NCBI GenBank assembly: GCA_017403145.1 | Contig: JAFQOO010000007.1 | Coordinates: forward strand, 62,001 to 126,000 | DNA from: Clostridia bacterium | GTDB taxonomy: Bacteria > Bacillota > Clostridia > Christensenellales > DTU072 | Direction: 5' to 3' | Length of the DNA: 64,000 bases | Part shown: positions 54,715 through 63,901 of the stretch, one piece after another | Layout: the number at the start of each line of letters is the position of its first letter | Position numbering within the stretch: the first letter of the stretch is position 1 | The notes under the pieces: generated by a model | What the model was told of the DNA's origin: nothing | Databases searched by the model: none | What the model saw: only the letters and a program-made list of their open reading frames with translations | Position numbers and translations under genes: made by a program

Positions 54715-55848
54715 CTAGTCTTTAGCTGTGATAAGCATTTTATCGTCTATGCAATTTTTATTGTTATCAACGGGAACCTCGTTTTCAACTTGGAATGCGA
54801 AATCTCCGTCAACGTCTATGTTGAGAACTATATTCCCGTGGCGATTGGTGCGGTAGGTTACTACGCCTTCGTCAAAGAGTCTATTCATAACTTGAGGAGT
54901 GGGGTGGTCGTGCTTGGTTCCGTCGTCGCTAGAAATAACACCATATTCGGCATTTATCTTTGCTAGGAACTCGGCGGTGGTAGAGGAGTCGGAACCGTGA
55001 TGACCTACTTTAAGAACGTCGATATCATAATTGGTTTCGCCAACGTAGGAGAGGAACCATTCTTCGGTTTCGTAGGTCGCATCACCGGTAAATAGCACCT
55101 TTCTATTTGATACCTCTAGTAAAACTATAGGACTCATTCCGTTGGATTCGTATGCGTCGAACTCTTCGTTGTCGTCTTGGAAACGGTCGTATCCGGGAGC
55201 TATTATATCAAAGCTATATCCAACGCCACTAATTACGTTTTCGTATACTTCGCCATCCCCGTCGAAGCCGATATTGTTCTCGCTACTTACCTCTTCTGCA
55301 ATTCTATCGATAAAAGCGGAATAGGTAGTATTCTTTCTGGTGTTATTGTAATAAACCTTTTCTACAACAAAGCTATCCATAACTGCAGTTAGCATATTGT
55401 AGTGGTCGGTATCGGGGTGGGTTACTATCATATATTCGATAGTATCAACTACGCCCACGGAGAATAGATAGTTTATAAAGCCCGTTCTAATTTCGGCGAG
55501 TCCCGAGCTAGTCGAACCACCGTCTATTAGTACGTCGGTACCATCGCTAAATTGGCATAGTATCGCGTCTCCTTGACCAACGTTGATAAAGTGAATTTTG
55601 CAGTTGACGTTTTCTAGTACTGTTTGGGTGCCGATGCTTACGTTACCACCAAGCTGAACAACTTGGTTTTGGTTACTATTATTGTTGTTTTGGGTACCGT
55701 CATTGTTGTTTTCTGCTACCATTCCGTCAAGTATTCCTTGACCTACGGGGCTGAATGCAAGGGCTACTAGTAGTCCTAGTATAACAGCAATAGCTATCAA
55801 AATAAATAGGGTGGTGTTATTAAACTTTATAGTTTTCTTTTTTGCCAT
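54715..55848 (-). CDS. Membrane-anchored ComEC-like metallo-beta-lactamase protein
   Basis: 377 residues; ATG at 55848 behind AAGGAGTG. A membrane helix (about 13-34) is followed by an Asn-rich linker (about 47-62). The hydrolase part begins IHFINVGQGDAIL (85-97), then the metal motif HPDTDH (144-149), VLFTGDA and VGHHGSDSS. This is the stand-alone version of the metallo-beta-lactamase domain that ends ComEC, the DNA-uptake channel; here it lacks the channel helices. Outside-facing location suggests extracellular nucleic acid or phosphodiester hydrolysis. The exact substrate is unknown. It is divergent from the transporter gene. Confidence 0.87.
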   Translation of the reverse strand: MAKKKTIKFNNTTLFILIAIAVILGLLVALAFSPVGQGILDGMVAENNNDGTQNNNNSNQNQVVQLGGNVSIGTQTVLENVNCKIHFINVGQGDAILCQFSDGTDVLIDGGSTSSGLAEIRTGFINYLFSVGVVDTIEYMIVTHPDTDHYNMLTAVMDSFVVEKVYYNNTRKNTTYSAFIDRIAEEVSSENNIGFDGDGEVYENVISGVGYSFDIIAPGYDRFQDDNEEFDAYESNGMSPIVLLEVSNRKVLFTGDATYETEEWFLSYVGETNYDIDVLKVGHHGSDSSTTAEFLAKINAEYGVISSDDGTKHDHPTPQVMNRLFDEGVVTYRTNRHGNIVLNIDVDGDFAFQVENEVPVDNNKNCIDDKMLITAKD

Positions 55849-55889
55849 AGCACACTCCTTATATTTAATATAGATTATATTATATATAG

Positions 55890-55918
55890 ATTATATAATA
55901 AATTATTTATAAATTCAA
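55890..55918 (-). promoter_or_regulatory. Promoter of the ComEC-like gene
   Basis: Minus strand TTGAAT (55913-55918), 17-bp spacer, TATAAT (55890-55895). Confidence 0.7.
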
Positions 55919-55927
55919 TATTTGGTA

Positions 55928-55956
55928 TTGAAAAAGAATTCTTTTTCGTTTATAAT
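55928..55956 (+). promoter_or_regulatory. Promoter of the transporter operon
   Basis: TTGAAA (55928-55933), 17-bp spacer, TATAAT (55951-55956); it stands back-to-back with the minus-strand promoter, 9 bp apart. The spacer contains the palindrome AAAGAATTCTTT. Confidence 0.75.
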
Positions 55957-55986
55957 GTATGAGGATAAATTTTTTTGAGGTGAGCA

Positions 55987-57639
55987 ATGAAACTCAATTA
56001 TTGGAGAACTTTAAAAGTTGGTCTCGCATTCGCAGTAATCCAAGTTTTCTGGACTTCCTACGACTACGTTGTACCGCTATTACTCGAAAACACCTTTGGT
56101 CTTTCCAACACTTTACGTGGTTTGATAATGGGTGCTGACAACCTTTTGAGCTTATTCCTACTACCTTTATTCGGTAAGATAAGCGACAAGACGAACACCA
56201 AATGGGGACGTCGTACTCCCTTTATCGTGCTTGGTACCGTAGCTAGCGTTATAATTATGATTTTCGTACCTATTACTTCCAACGCACAGTTAAAGTCTTC
56301 CTTGAATTTGCGTGAACAAATCACCGCAACTCACGTCGAGGGTTATACCTATACCGACCACGAAGGCAAAGTATACAACGCAGAAGAGCTTTATACTATG
56401 CTTTATAACGAAGGCGCACATAACTCCGACTATTGCGACCGCAAATATTTCAAAGACTTTGGTGGCGAAACTCTCGAAAAATACCTTGAAATAGCTCTTA
56501 ACCCCCTAGATGAAAACGGTGAATATACCGACGAATATAACACCTTTGTTAAGACGGGTATCAATAGCTATGCAACCGACCAAATTTTCGAAAAAATTAC
56601 TAAAGGCGATATAGTTCCTCTAGTTCTATATATGATAGTATTGCTCCTAGTTCTTATAGCAATGGCAACCTTCCGTTCACCAGCAGTTGCTCTAATGCCC
56701 GACGTAACGCCCAAGCCCTTACGTTCGCAAGCAAACGCAATGATAAATCTTGCAGGTGGTGCAGGCGGTGCGGTAGCATTCCTAATCTATACTATAACCT
56801 TTATGATTAACCCCTATGGATATATGGCAATCTTTATTGCAGTAGCTTGCGCAATGTTGATACTCCTTGCCTTGTTCCTATGGTTGGTCAAAGAACCCAA
56901 GCTCTTCCAAGAATGTCAAGACTTGTGTGCCGAGTATGGTATAAGTAACGACGAGGAAGACGAGGTTCAAACGGGTGTCGACGAAGCAACCCTTGCCCTA
57001 GAAAGCGGTAAAGCTAAGAAGGCAAGAATGGTATCGTTCTTTCTAATTCTTGCATCTATCTTTATGTGGTTTATGGGATACAACGCAATATCCTCTAACC
57101 TTTCCATTTACATCACCAAGACCCTTGGCCAATCGGCTGGTATCGGTGGCGTAATAAGCGGTGTATCGATGGGTGTTAGTGCAGTAGCATTTATTCCCGT
57201 TGGTTGGCTAGCTGTTAAGATTGGTAGAAGAAAATCCATTATGCTCGGTTTCGGTCTTGCTGTAATAAGCTATATCTTGATATTCTTCTTCGCAGCAACC
57301 CCCAGCAGTTACGCAGTATATCTATATGCTATCTTCTATTTGATTGCAGGATTTGGCTTGATTATAGGTAACGTTAACACCTTCCCGATGGTTGTTGAAC
57401 TCTCTTCCAACGCAACTATCGGTAAGTATACCGGACTTTACTATACCGCAACAATGTCCGCTCAAGCAATCACTCCCTTTATTGCAGGCTTGATAATGGA
57501 CGAATGGGGCACCAAGTATTTGTTCCTATATTCCGTAATCTGCGTAGTAATTTCTATAGCTCTAATGTTCTTCGTAAAACACGGTGATAGCAAGGCAGTT
57601 CCCAAGAGCGCTCTCGAAATGCTTGGCGAAGACGGTTAA
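55987..57639 (+). CDS. GPH/SLC45-like sugar-cation symporter with long loop
   Basis: 550 residues; ATG at 55987 behind GAGGTGAGC. About 12 membrane helices in two halves. Family marks: GLSNTLRGLIMGADNLLSLF, GKISDKTNTKWGRRTPFI, RSPAVALMPDVTPKPLRSQA and VGWLAVKIGRRKSI, the major-facilitator signatures of glycoside-pentoside-hexuronide and SLC45-type carriers. It likely imports a sugar or glycoside with a cation. Odd feature: residues about 100-205, between helices 3 and 4, form an extra loop of about 105 residues rich in Tyr, Glu and Asp. By standard topology this loop faces outside. The secreted protein encoded 21 bp downstream may cooperate with it. Confidence 0.85.
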   Translation: MKLNYWRTLKVGLAFAVIQVFWTSYDYVVPLLLENTFGLSNTLRGLIMGADNLLSLFLLPLFGKISDKTNTKWGRRTPFIVLGTVASVIIMIFVPITSNAQLKSSLNLREQITATHVEGYTYTDHEGKVYNAEELYTMLYNEGAHNSDYCDRKYFKDFGGETLEKYLEIALNPLDENGEYTDEYNTFVKTGINSYATDQIFEKITKGDIVPLVLYMIVLLLVLIAMATFRSPAVALMPDVTPKPLRSQANAMINLAGGAGGAVAFLIYTITFMINPYGYMAIFIAVACAMLILLALFLWLVKEPKLFQECQDLCAEYGISNDEEDEVQTGVDEATLALESGKAKKARMVSFFLILASIFMWFMGYNAISSNLSIYITKTLGQSAGIGGVISGVSMGVSAVAFIPVGWLAVKIGRRKSIMLGFGLAVISYILIFFFAATPSSYAVYLYAIFYLIAGFGLIIGNVNTFPMVVELSSNATIGKYTGLYYTATMSAQAITPFIAGLIMDEWGTKYLFLYSVICVVISIALMFFVKHGDSKAVPKSALEMLGEDG

Positions 57640-57660
57640 GATAGAAAAAGGAGATAAAAG

Positions 57661-58629
57661 ATGAAAAGACTTAAAAAACTTATAGCAGCACTTAGTGCTA
57701 TAGTAGTATTAGCAGTAGTATTCGCCGGCTTCCTAGCACCAATGCTAGGAGGTGCGGAAACCACCATAGAAGCCTTTAAGCCCGGTGAAAAACCCGAGGG
57801 TGAAAAGCTCGATTTGGTTATGCCCGATGCAAGTGATACTAAAGCGGTTATCAAATTTGCGGCAGACCTATATGCAATCGCTTCCGAAAAGTATTGCACC
57901 GCCGAAAACGTAGCATACCAAACCTCTTATACCAACTCTATGATGGGTGTACCGGTATCGGGATATCGTTTTAACGTACGTAACCAAGACAAGACTCACT
58001 ATACCGAGTATGCTTATATTAGTGGCGATACCAATGACCCCACCATCAAGCTACTTGCAGGCATTATGGGAGCAATAGCAGGTGACAGCACTCGTTTTGC
58101 AGAAGCACGTTACACCGATAGCAGTATGGATTATACCCAATCTTTCAAATACGTAGCTCCCGACCAAGAAACTCAACCCACTCCCACTTTTGATGAAACT
58201 GGATATCCCTCGTTTGATATTGCTTGGAACGAAGGCGTTAAGGGCGAAATGGCAAAGCACGATTATGGTTATCGTTTAACCGACCACGATTTGACCGAAG
58301 AAACCATTTTGGAAGCAAGCGTAACCTATAACGAAGAAGAAGGCTACTACACCCTAAAACTAAAGCTCGACCTTGAAAAGGCTCCCGAAAAAATCACCCT
58401 TCCCAACCTCAAGGCAAGTTCAGGTATGGATAATGCAGCATACACCAAGCTCGACCAAACCATCGAAATTTGGGACAATGGATATCCTCGCTACTTCCTA
58501 GCAGAAGATACTTGGAAAGGTATGATAGAAAGTGAACTAGTATTCTCCACTACCTATTACTTTGATGAATATTGGACCGATATCGCTAACTATCAATATA
58601 TGAGTGATTATTGCAAGCTAATGGACTAA
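57661..58629 (+). CDS. Secreted protein of unknown function, transporter operon
   Basis: 322 residues; ATG at 57661 behind AAAAAGGAG. The signal segment (about 8-30) ends in FAGFLAPMLGG without a clear cleavage or lipobox site, so it may remain as an anchor. The rest has beta-rich segments with aromatic residues (YRFNVRNQDKTHYTEYAY, DYTQSFKYVAPD, DYGYRLTDHDL) and a C-terminal tyrosine-rich end. No family recognised. Tight spacing after the transporter gene suggests a shared function, for example binding the sugar outside the cell; that is only contextual. Confidence 0.7.
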   Translation: MKRLKKLIAALSAIVVLAVVFAGFLAPMLGGAETTIEAFKPGEKPEGEKLDLVMPDASDTKAVIKFAADLYAIASEKYCTAENVAYQTSYTNSMMGVPVSGYRFNVRNQDKTHYTEYAYISGDTNDPTIKLLAGIMGAIAGDSTRFAEARYTDSSMDYTQSFKYVAPDQETQPTPTFDETGYPSFDIAWNEGVKGEMAKHDYGYRLTDHDLTEETILEASVTYNEEEGYYTLKLKLDLEKAPEKITLPNLKASSGMDNAAYTKLDQTIEIWDNGYPRYFLAEDTWKGMIESELVFSTTYYFDEYWTDIANYQYMSDYCKLMD

Positions 58630-58645
58630 TTTACGATTAGAAAAA

Positions 58646-58672
58646 ACGGTCTCCGAAAGGGGACCGTTTTTT
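58646..58672 (+). terminator. Bidirectional intrinsic terminator
   Basis: ACGGTCTCC, loop GAAA, GGGGACCGT then TTTTT, with As on the left side, so it works for both converging units. Confidence 0.85.
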
Positions 58673-58684
58673 ATTGCCTTTTTA

Positions 58685-60955
58685 TTATTTTAATAGTGCA
58701 AGTAGTTGTTCTTTTAGGTTATAGTAACCAGACTCCGCTCCATTTGGAGGAACGATGGTAGATTGGGTGGAAAGTATTTCGATAGGGGCTTTTAGATATC
58801 CAAAGCAAGCTTTTTGCAGGTAAGCGCATATATCGCTCATAATACCACAGCTAAACGAGCTTTCGCCCATTATTATTAGTTTTCCCGTCTTTTTCACCGA
58901 GTTTATTATCGGCTCATAGTCTATTGGCGCAAGGCTGACTAGGGATATAATTTCCATATCGCCAACCTCTTTAACAGCGAGTGCTTCGTATAGTGCCGGG
59001 CCAATGGTAACTATTGTTTGCTTGGAGCCTACTTTCTTGATAGAGGAGTTTTCCACTTTGTAACTTTCTTGTGGGCGTAGCGCACAGCTCTCGGTAAAGC
59101 TATAGAATTCCTTGGGCTCGAATATAATAGTGGGGTCTGTGGATGAAATTGCCGAGCGCATTACTGCGAGCATATCGCTTGGAGTTGCGGGATAGTAGGT
59201 TTTGAGCCCGTTTACTCTTGCAATAAGCCCCGATAAATCTTGTGAATGTTGACCACCATAGCTTCTACCTATGGGGAGTCTTAACGTCATTGGGAGCGTT
59301 ATCATACCGCCCGATAAGGTTTGCCACTTTGCACTTTGATTTATTATTTCGTCGCTTGCGCGTGTTAGGAAATCGGCATATAGTAGCTCTGCAATAACGT
59401 TACCTCCGCGCATTGCATACCCCACCTCTGCGCCAACTATGGCGGATTCTGCTATTGGTGTATTGAATAGCTTTTCACGAGGAATATATTTGTCAAAATC
59501 GTAAAAAGCCGAGTTTTTAGATTGCCAACCGCGTACGTCTTCACCGTATGCAACGAATGATGGATATTGGGTATATCCTTCCATTATGCCTAACGAAATA
59601 GCATCTCTTATGGTGAAAGTATCGCTCGACTTGTTTATAAGTTCTTTGTAGAGAGGGCTTTCTTTTAACTCCACTAAAGCGTCGGTTGGAGAGAGTGAAC
59701 CATTGTTAAATGTATATTGTTCTATATAATCTTTTTCGGCGCCAAGGTCGACGGAGGGGCTAATATTTTCGTCAATTGCAAGCGAATATGCAACTAGAAC
59801 CCTTTCGGTAACCTCGTTTCTAATATCTTCTAGCTCTTCACTAGTTACGATGCCTTTTTCAAGAAGCATTTTGGGATAGGTTTCAATGGGGTCTAAAGCA
59901 CGCCAACTTGCTATTTCATCTTTGTCGCGATTTGCATTGTCGCCGATACTATGTTCGCTAAAACGATAGGTGGTGCAGTTTATTAGCGAAGCACCCTTGC
60001 CATCTATGATATTTTGACGATGTCTTCTAACCGCATCTGCAACTGCAAAGGGGTTGAGTCCGTTAACCGATTCGGCATTCATTTGGTTAGTGGTAAAGCT
60101 TGCTCCTAGTCTAGCAGGGTTATCAAAAGAGCCGGTTTCTAGCTTGGTATTGCCACCGCGTGCATATAAATTATCGCTAACGACAAAGAGTAAGGGCAAC
60201 CCTCTTTTTTCCGCCCATAGTTCGCTAAATTGGTGCATTGTGGCAAAGGCAATGGATTCGTACACAGCACCGCAATTCAAAGCCCCGTCGCCAAGATTTG
60301 CAACGGTAACGTTATTTTTACCATTTATTCTATCGTAAAGGGCACTACCTAGGGCAAGTGGAGCCGAGCCACCAACAATACCATTGTTGGGGTATGCTCC
60401 AAAGGGAACAAAATGCAAATGCATACTACCGCCTATACCCTTTTGTAAACCCGTTTTACGAGCGAAAATTTCGCTATAAGCACCATAGAGTATAAAGTCT
60501 ATAGCATTATCCTTTGAAGAATTTATAAGCTTGTTTTTTATGCTCGAATAGGTGGGGGTGGGATAGCTTGAGAGAATATCATCAAGTTCATTGTCGCTGG
60601 AAAGTCTTATTACTCTAAGCGATTTTGCAATAAGCTCACCGTGTGAACGATGAGTGCCAAAAGTTACGTCCTCTTTTTCTAGCGCAAGAGCTTCGCCGAC
60701 AGCGATGGCTTCTTGGCCTATGGATAGGTGTGCGGGGTAGCTAAAACGATAATCTAGTAAGCCATTTTCTCTAGATAGCTTTAGCATATTTTCGAATTCC
60801 CTAATGACGAGCATATCGTAGTATACGTCTATAAGGGTATCTTTACCATAACGAACAAGTTCGTCCTCAATGGAACGCGAATAGGCGTTTACCTTTATAT
60901 CTTTAAAGGTAATTTTGTTAGAAGAAAGTAGCTTGTCCGGTGTTAATTTCGTCAT
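58685..60955 (-). CDS. Fused E1 alpha/beta 2-oxoacid dehydrogenase, TPP-dependent
   Basis: 756 residues; only a weak ribosome site precedes the ATG at 60955. Residues about 1-400 are the alpha part: SYPAHLSIGQEAIAVG, FGTHRSHGEL and the TPP/Mg motif NLGDGALNCGAVYESIAFA ... VVSDN. Residues about 430-756 are the beta part: GEDVRGWQ, LFNTPIAESAIVGAEVGYA, LYADFLTRASDEIINQSAKW, GRSYGGQHSQDLSGL. It would decarboxylate a 2-oxoacid (pyruvate, acetoin or a branched acid; residues do not decide) and pass the acyl group to a lipoyl E2. No E2 or E3 is nearby, which is unusual for an E1. The HAD phosphatase lies upstream in the same operon. Confidence 0.85.
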   Translation of the reverse strand: MTKLTPDKLLSSNKITFKDIKVNAYSRSIEDELVRYGKDTLIDVYYDMLVIREFENMLKLSRENGLLDYRFSYPAHLSIGQEAIAVGEALALEKEDVTFGTHRSHGELIAKSLRVIRLSSDNELDDILSSYPTPTYSSIKNKLINSSKDNAIDFILYGAYSEIFARKTGLQKGIGGSMHLHFVPFGAYPNNGIVGGSAPLALGSALYDRINGKNNVTVANLGDGALNCGAVYESIAFATMHQFSELWAEKRGLPLLFVVSDNLYARGGNTKLETGSFDNPARLGASFTTNQMNAESVNGLNPFAVADAVRRHRQNIIDGKGASLINCTTYRFSEHSIGDNANRDKDEIASWRALDPIETYPKMLLEKGIVTSEELEDIRNEVTERVLVAYSLAIDENISPSVDLGAEKDYIEQYTFNNGSLSPTDALVELKESPLYKELINKSSDTFTIRDAISLGIMEGYTQYPSFVAYGEDVRGWQSKNSAFYDFDKYIPREKLFNTPIAESAIVGAEVGYAMRGGNVIAELLYADFLTRASDEIINQSAKWQTLSGGMITLPMTLRLPIGRSYGGQHSQDLSGLIARVNGLKTYYPATPSDMLAVMRSAISSTDPTIIFEPKEFYSFTESCALRPQESYKVENSSIKKVGSKQTIVTIGPALYEALAVKEVGDMEIISLVSLAPIDYEPIINSVKKTGKLIIMGESSFSCGIMSDICAYLQKACFGYLKAPIEILSTQSTIVPPNGAESGYYNLKEQLLALLK

Positions 60956-60965
60956 ATTGGGGAAC

Positions 60966-61613
60966 CTATTTTATGTATTCAAGTAACTCAATTGGCTTAT
61001 CTATGATATTTTTAGCGCCTGCCTCAAGTAGTTTTTCGCGAGTGGAAAAGCCCCACGAGCAAGCAATAAATTTAGCACCCGCGTTTCTAGCGGTTGCAAC
61101 GTCAACAAGACTATCGCCTACGTATAGAGCGTTTTCAAGGGCACAGTTTAGTCTATCTAGACAAACGTTTACCATATCGGGACTGGGCTTTGGAGCATAG
61201 TAATCGGTTATACCGCATACTGCGTTAATCTTGTGCCCCCAGAAGGAACGAACGATATTTTCAAGAGGAGCTTGTAGTTTGTTGGATACTATTCCTATCT
61301 TAATTCCTTTTTCGATTAGGATATCAATAAGCTCGTTTACGCCATCGTAGGGACGGGTATAATCGGTTAGGTGTTCTTTATAGTATGCTTTAAAAATGGG
61401 TAGTGCTTCTTCAAAGAGCTCTTTGTTGTCGTCGGGTAGTCCGCGCATAACGAGAGCATCAATTCCATTACCTACGTAACTCAAAACTTCTTCACGTGTG
61501 CGGAGGGGTAGGGAAAGCCTTTCTAGGGTATAGTTAAGCGCGACTTTTAGGTCGTCTAGGGTGTCGGAAAGGGTTCCGTCCATATCAAAAAGTACACATT
61601 CAATCTTGTTCAT
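60966..61613 (-). CDS. HAD phosphatase, phosphoglycolate phosphatase-like
   Basis: 215 residues from the ATG at 61613, the start that stands 6 bp behind TTGGAG; earlier in-frame starts (TTG 61625, ATG 61619) are too close to the site. Motif I is FDMDGTLSDT (about 9-18), motif II IGIVSNK, motif III Lys in APKPSPDMV, motif IV YVGDSLVD. A helical cap with EEVLSYVGNGIDALV is typical of the Gph/PpaX class. It hydrolyses small phosphate esters such as 2-phosphoglycolate or pyrophosphate. It is encoded 10 bp before the E1 gene, so the two are one transcript. Confidence 0.85.
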   Translation of the reverse strand: MNKIECVLFDMDGTLSDTLDDLKVALNYTLERLSLPLRTREEVLSYVGNGIDALVMRGLPDDNKELFEEALPIFKAYYKEHLTDYTRPYDGVNELIDILIEKGIKIGIVSNKLQAPLENIVRSFWGHKINAVCGITDYYAPKPSPDMVNVCLDRLNCALENALYVGDSLVDVATARNAGAKFIACSWGFSTREKLLEAGAKNIIDKPIELLEYIK

Positions 61614-61639
61614 ATCCATCTCCAATGAGGTCTATCGTT

Positions 61640-61668
61640 ATTTTAACAAAAAATATGCTTTTAGGCAA
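61640..61668 (-). promoter_or_regulatory. Promoter of the HAD-E1 operon
   Basis: Minus strand TTGCCT (61663-61668), 17-bp spacer, TAAAAT (61640-61645). From here to 61860 I see no gene, and nothing more than AT-rich filler. Confidence 0.65.
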
Positions 61669-61860
61669 TAGATGGGCAATAATTCATTGCAGTCTCAATA
61701 ATTATTCACAAAACATTCAGTATCTCTTACCTCTATAATTCAATTTTGATTGGTAGAATATAGACAACGAAAGGAAAACCGATTTAGAGCTTTTCCGCTC
61801 CGCTTGCCGGCACTCCTTCGTTCAATTTAATCGAATTTATCAATCCCTCCTCCACAAATA

Positions 61861-61888
61861 AAAAAGAGCCAGCAAGCGGGCTCTTTTT
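61861..61888 (-). terminator. Terminator of the tcdA operon
   Basis: On the minus strand AAAAAGAGCC, 8-nt loop, GGCTCTTTTT, then more Ts. Confidence 0.85.
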
Positions 61889-61900
61889 CCTTTTATATGG

Positions 61901-62605
61901 TTATTTTATAAGGTCTTTTACTATTTCACTTGCCATTATAAGTCCCATAACGCTAGGGCAAAATGCGGTTGAACCGGGAGTAACGCGTTTACCGGTATCC
62001 TCGTCGGAGGGGAGTGGAGTAATGGGAGCTTCCTTCGAGTAGCATACTTTAAGGTGAGATATACCTAGCGCTCTTAACTCCTTACGAATAATGCGAGCGA
62101 GGGGACAAACGCTAGTTTCCATAATATCGGCTATTTTAAATGCGGTCGGGTTAAGTTTATTACCTGCACCCATTGCACTAATAATAGGAGTACCTAGTTC
62201 GGTTGCGCGTCTTATTAGTTCTATTTTGCTTTTTATGCTATCGATAGCATCGGCTACGTAGTCGTAAGCGGATAAATCTATTTGATTTGCGTTGCTTTCA
62301 TCGTAAAAAATGTTATAAGTACCAACTTTACAATTTGGATTTATATCCAAAATGCGCTCTTTCATAACTTCGGTTTTATATCTACCCACAGTGGAATTTA
62401 GCGCTATTATTTGACGGTTTATATTGGTAACCGATACGGTATCATTGTCGAACAAATCTATAGCACCGACTCCGCTACGAGCTAAAGCTTCGGCGATATA
62501 ACCGCCGACACCGCCCACACCGAATATGGCAACGCGAGAAATATTTAGTTTTTCAATGGCGCTAATGCCTACAAGTAGACGAGTGCGCTCGCTAAAATTA
62601 TTCAT
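61901..62605 (-). CDS. tcdA: tRNA threonylcarbamoyladenosine dehydratase
   Basis: 234 residues; the ATG overlaps the upstream stop by 8 bp. The E1/ThiF-like nucleotide fold shows VAIFGVGGVGGYIAEALARSG (split here as GVGGVGG at 29-35), LFDNDTVSVTNINRQ and the conserved Arg in NRQI. DYVADAIDSIKSK and STAFCPSVMGL support TcdA (CsdL) over MoeB or ThiF, which have extra cysteine motifs. The enzyme cyclises t6A37 to ct6A in tRNAs that read ANN codons. Length is normal. It is last in an operon of membrane-protein genes with no clear functional link. Confidence 0.9.
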   Translation of the reverse strand: MNNFSERTRLLVGISAIEKLNISRVAIFGVGGVGGYIAEALARSGVGAIDLFDNDTVSVTNINRQIIALNSTVGRYKTEVMKERILDINPNCKVGTYNIFYDESNANQIDLSAYDYVADAIDSIKSKIELIRRATELGTPIISAMGAGNKLNPTAFKIADIMETSVCPLARIIRKELRALGISHLKVCYSKEAPITPLPSDEDTGKRVTPGSTAFCPSVMGLIMASEIVKDLIK

Positions 62606-63176
62606 TATCAGCCTTTTCTCTTTTCTTTTTTAGAACGGGAAGCTCGTCTATAGAAAATATAGGACCGCCCTTTTTGAACAATACGAGGGTTTTGCCTTTG
62701 AGCGCAAGAATACCTACAGCCAAAGGTTCTAGTAGGAAGACTATGGAAACGATTAGCATAAATGCGTATACAACGTATACGAATGCTCCGCTACCAAACC
62801 AACCGTGGAAACCTGCAACAATGGTATCTAGCATCATTATTTCGCGACCTACGAAGCCCATAATACCTACGTTTGCGGGGAAAATTGCTATAAAAACGTA
62901 AACGAGTGGGAGCGTAAGAACAAAAGCAAAAATGGTAATACCGAGGGTCAAGCCATTGCGGAGCTTATCGTCTTCGATAGTGAGAGCGACGTTGGAAAAA
63001 AGCATAATACCACAGCTCATAGTACCTATAACGATAAGGTATCTGCCGAGGGCGTTAGTAATGGCGTTAAATAGTGGTAAAATTTGCATTGCGGAAACCA
63101 AGAAAACAAGTCCCAAACAAATTATACCTACGGAGCCTAGAAGTAAGCCGAGTTGTAATTTGGTTAATTTTTTCAT
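62598..63176 (-). CDS. Four-helix membrane protein of unknown function
   Basis: 192 residues; ATG at 63176 behind GGAAGATA. Four main hydrophobic stretches (about 8-30, 42-64, 76-100, 134-160) and a charged C-terminal tail (KKKREKADNE) that should face the cytoplasm. A short aromatic, glycine-rich segment (FHGWFGSGAF) precedes the last helix. I recognise no family. Translational overlap with tcdA shows co-expression, not shared function. Confidence 0.7.
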   Translation of the reverse strand: MKKLTKLQLGLLLGSVGIICLGLVFLVSAMQILPLFNAITNALGRYLIVIGTMSCGIMLFSNVALTIEDDKLRNGLTLGITIFAFVLTLPLVYVFIAIFPANVGIMGFVGREIMMLDTIVAGFHGWFGSGAFVYVVYAFMLIVSIVFLLEPLAVGILALKGKTLVLFKKGGPIFSIDELPVLKKKREKADNE

Positions 63177-63207
63177 ATTATCTTCCTTCTTTATGATTTA
63201 GGTTTAA

Positions 63208-63900
63208 TTAGTATGCTAGTATTGAGCAAGCGAATAAACATTGCGCGATGTAGTATGTTACGAGAACAACGTATATAAGTACGGGGTTCCCTTTAAGATG
63301 TGAAAACTCCTTGAAGAACAAAGAGCCATCGGATATTACGAATAGAATACCTGCAACAAGGCTTAGTATTCCAAAGGCATTGTTGTAGTTATGGATAAAT
63401 GCGTTTATAGTAACTACGAGCATAAGGTTTAGGATAAAACCATAGGCGAAAGCAAAGGGTAGGTATTTACCGAGGGTTATCTTCTTTCTACCTACGAGCA
63501 CTGCAACTCCTAACAATGCGGGGATTACGAAAACGCAAGGGATAAGGTATAGAGAAAAGGGTACGCTTACAAGATAAACTACGCTAAAAAGAATATGTCC
63601 GCCAAAGAAACAAGCGCCACCGATAAGGAATAGATTGGTTGCTTTTTCTTTGATAGCGATGTTTTCGTTTAGGCAAAGATAAAGGTCGCCGATAGTGCCG
63701 AGTATTAGTGCGCCTAAAACTAACACAGAGTATAGCGAAGAGCCTTTTATATATAAAGCAATAAGCGCAACCGCAAGGAATAATAACGAGGCTAATCCTT
63801 TGAAGAATATACGACGAGTGGGGTTTTTCCTAAGGTTAAAGTAGCCACTCAACGTGCCTAGTATTATAGATAATGCCGAAAGGATATATATTGCTATCAT
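63208..63900 (-). CDS. YhhN/TMEM86 family membrane protein, lysoplasmalogenase-like
   Basis: 230 residues, eight hydrophobic segments. The family marks are GALILGTIGDLYL near residue 68, GGACFFGGHILFSVVYL, and FVISDGSLFF near 187, where conserved acidic residues (GD and SD) sit in membrane helices. Known members hydrolyse the vinyl ether bond of lysoplasmalogens or act as related membrane hydrolases; Clostridia make plasmalogens, which fits. ATG at 63900 begins 1 bp after the stop of the upstream partial gene, so they form an operon. Confidence 0.75.
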   Translation of the reverse strand: MIAIYILSALSIILGTLSGYFNLRKNPTRRIFFKGLASLLFLAVALIALYIKGSSLYSVLVLGALILGTIGDLYLCLNENIAIKEKATNLFLIGGACFFGGHILFSVVYLVSVPFSLYLIPCVFVIPALLGVAVLVGRKKITLGKYLPFAFAYGFILNLMLVVTINAFIHNYNNAFGILSLVAGILFVISDGSLFFKEFSHLKGNPVLIYVVLVTYYIAQCLFACSILAY

Positions 63901-63901
63901 A

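Noticed and set aside
61746..61860. Small gene or RNA in the gap before the tcdA terminator
   Set aside because: No ribosome site with a plausible frame and no stable structure beyond the terminator.
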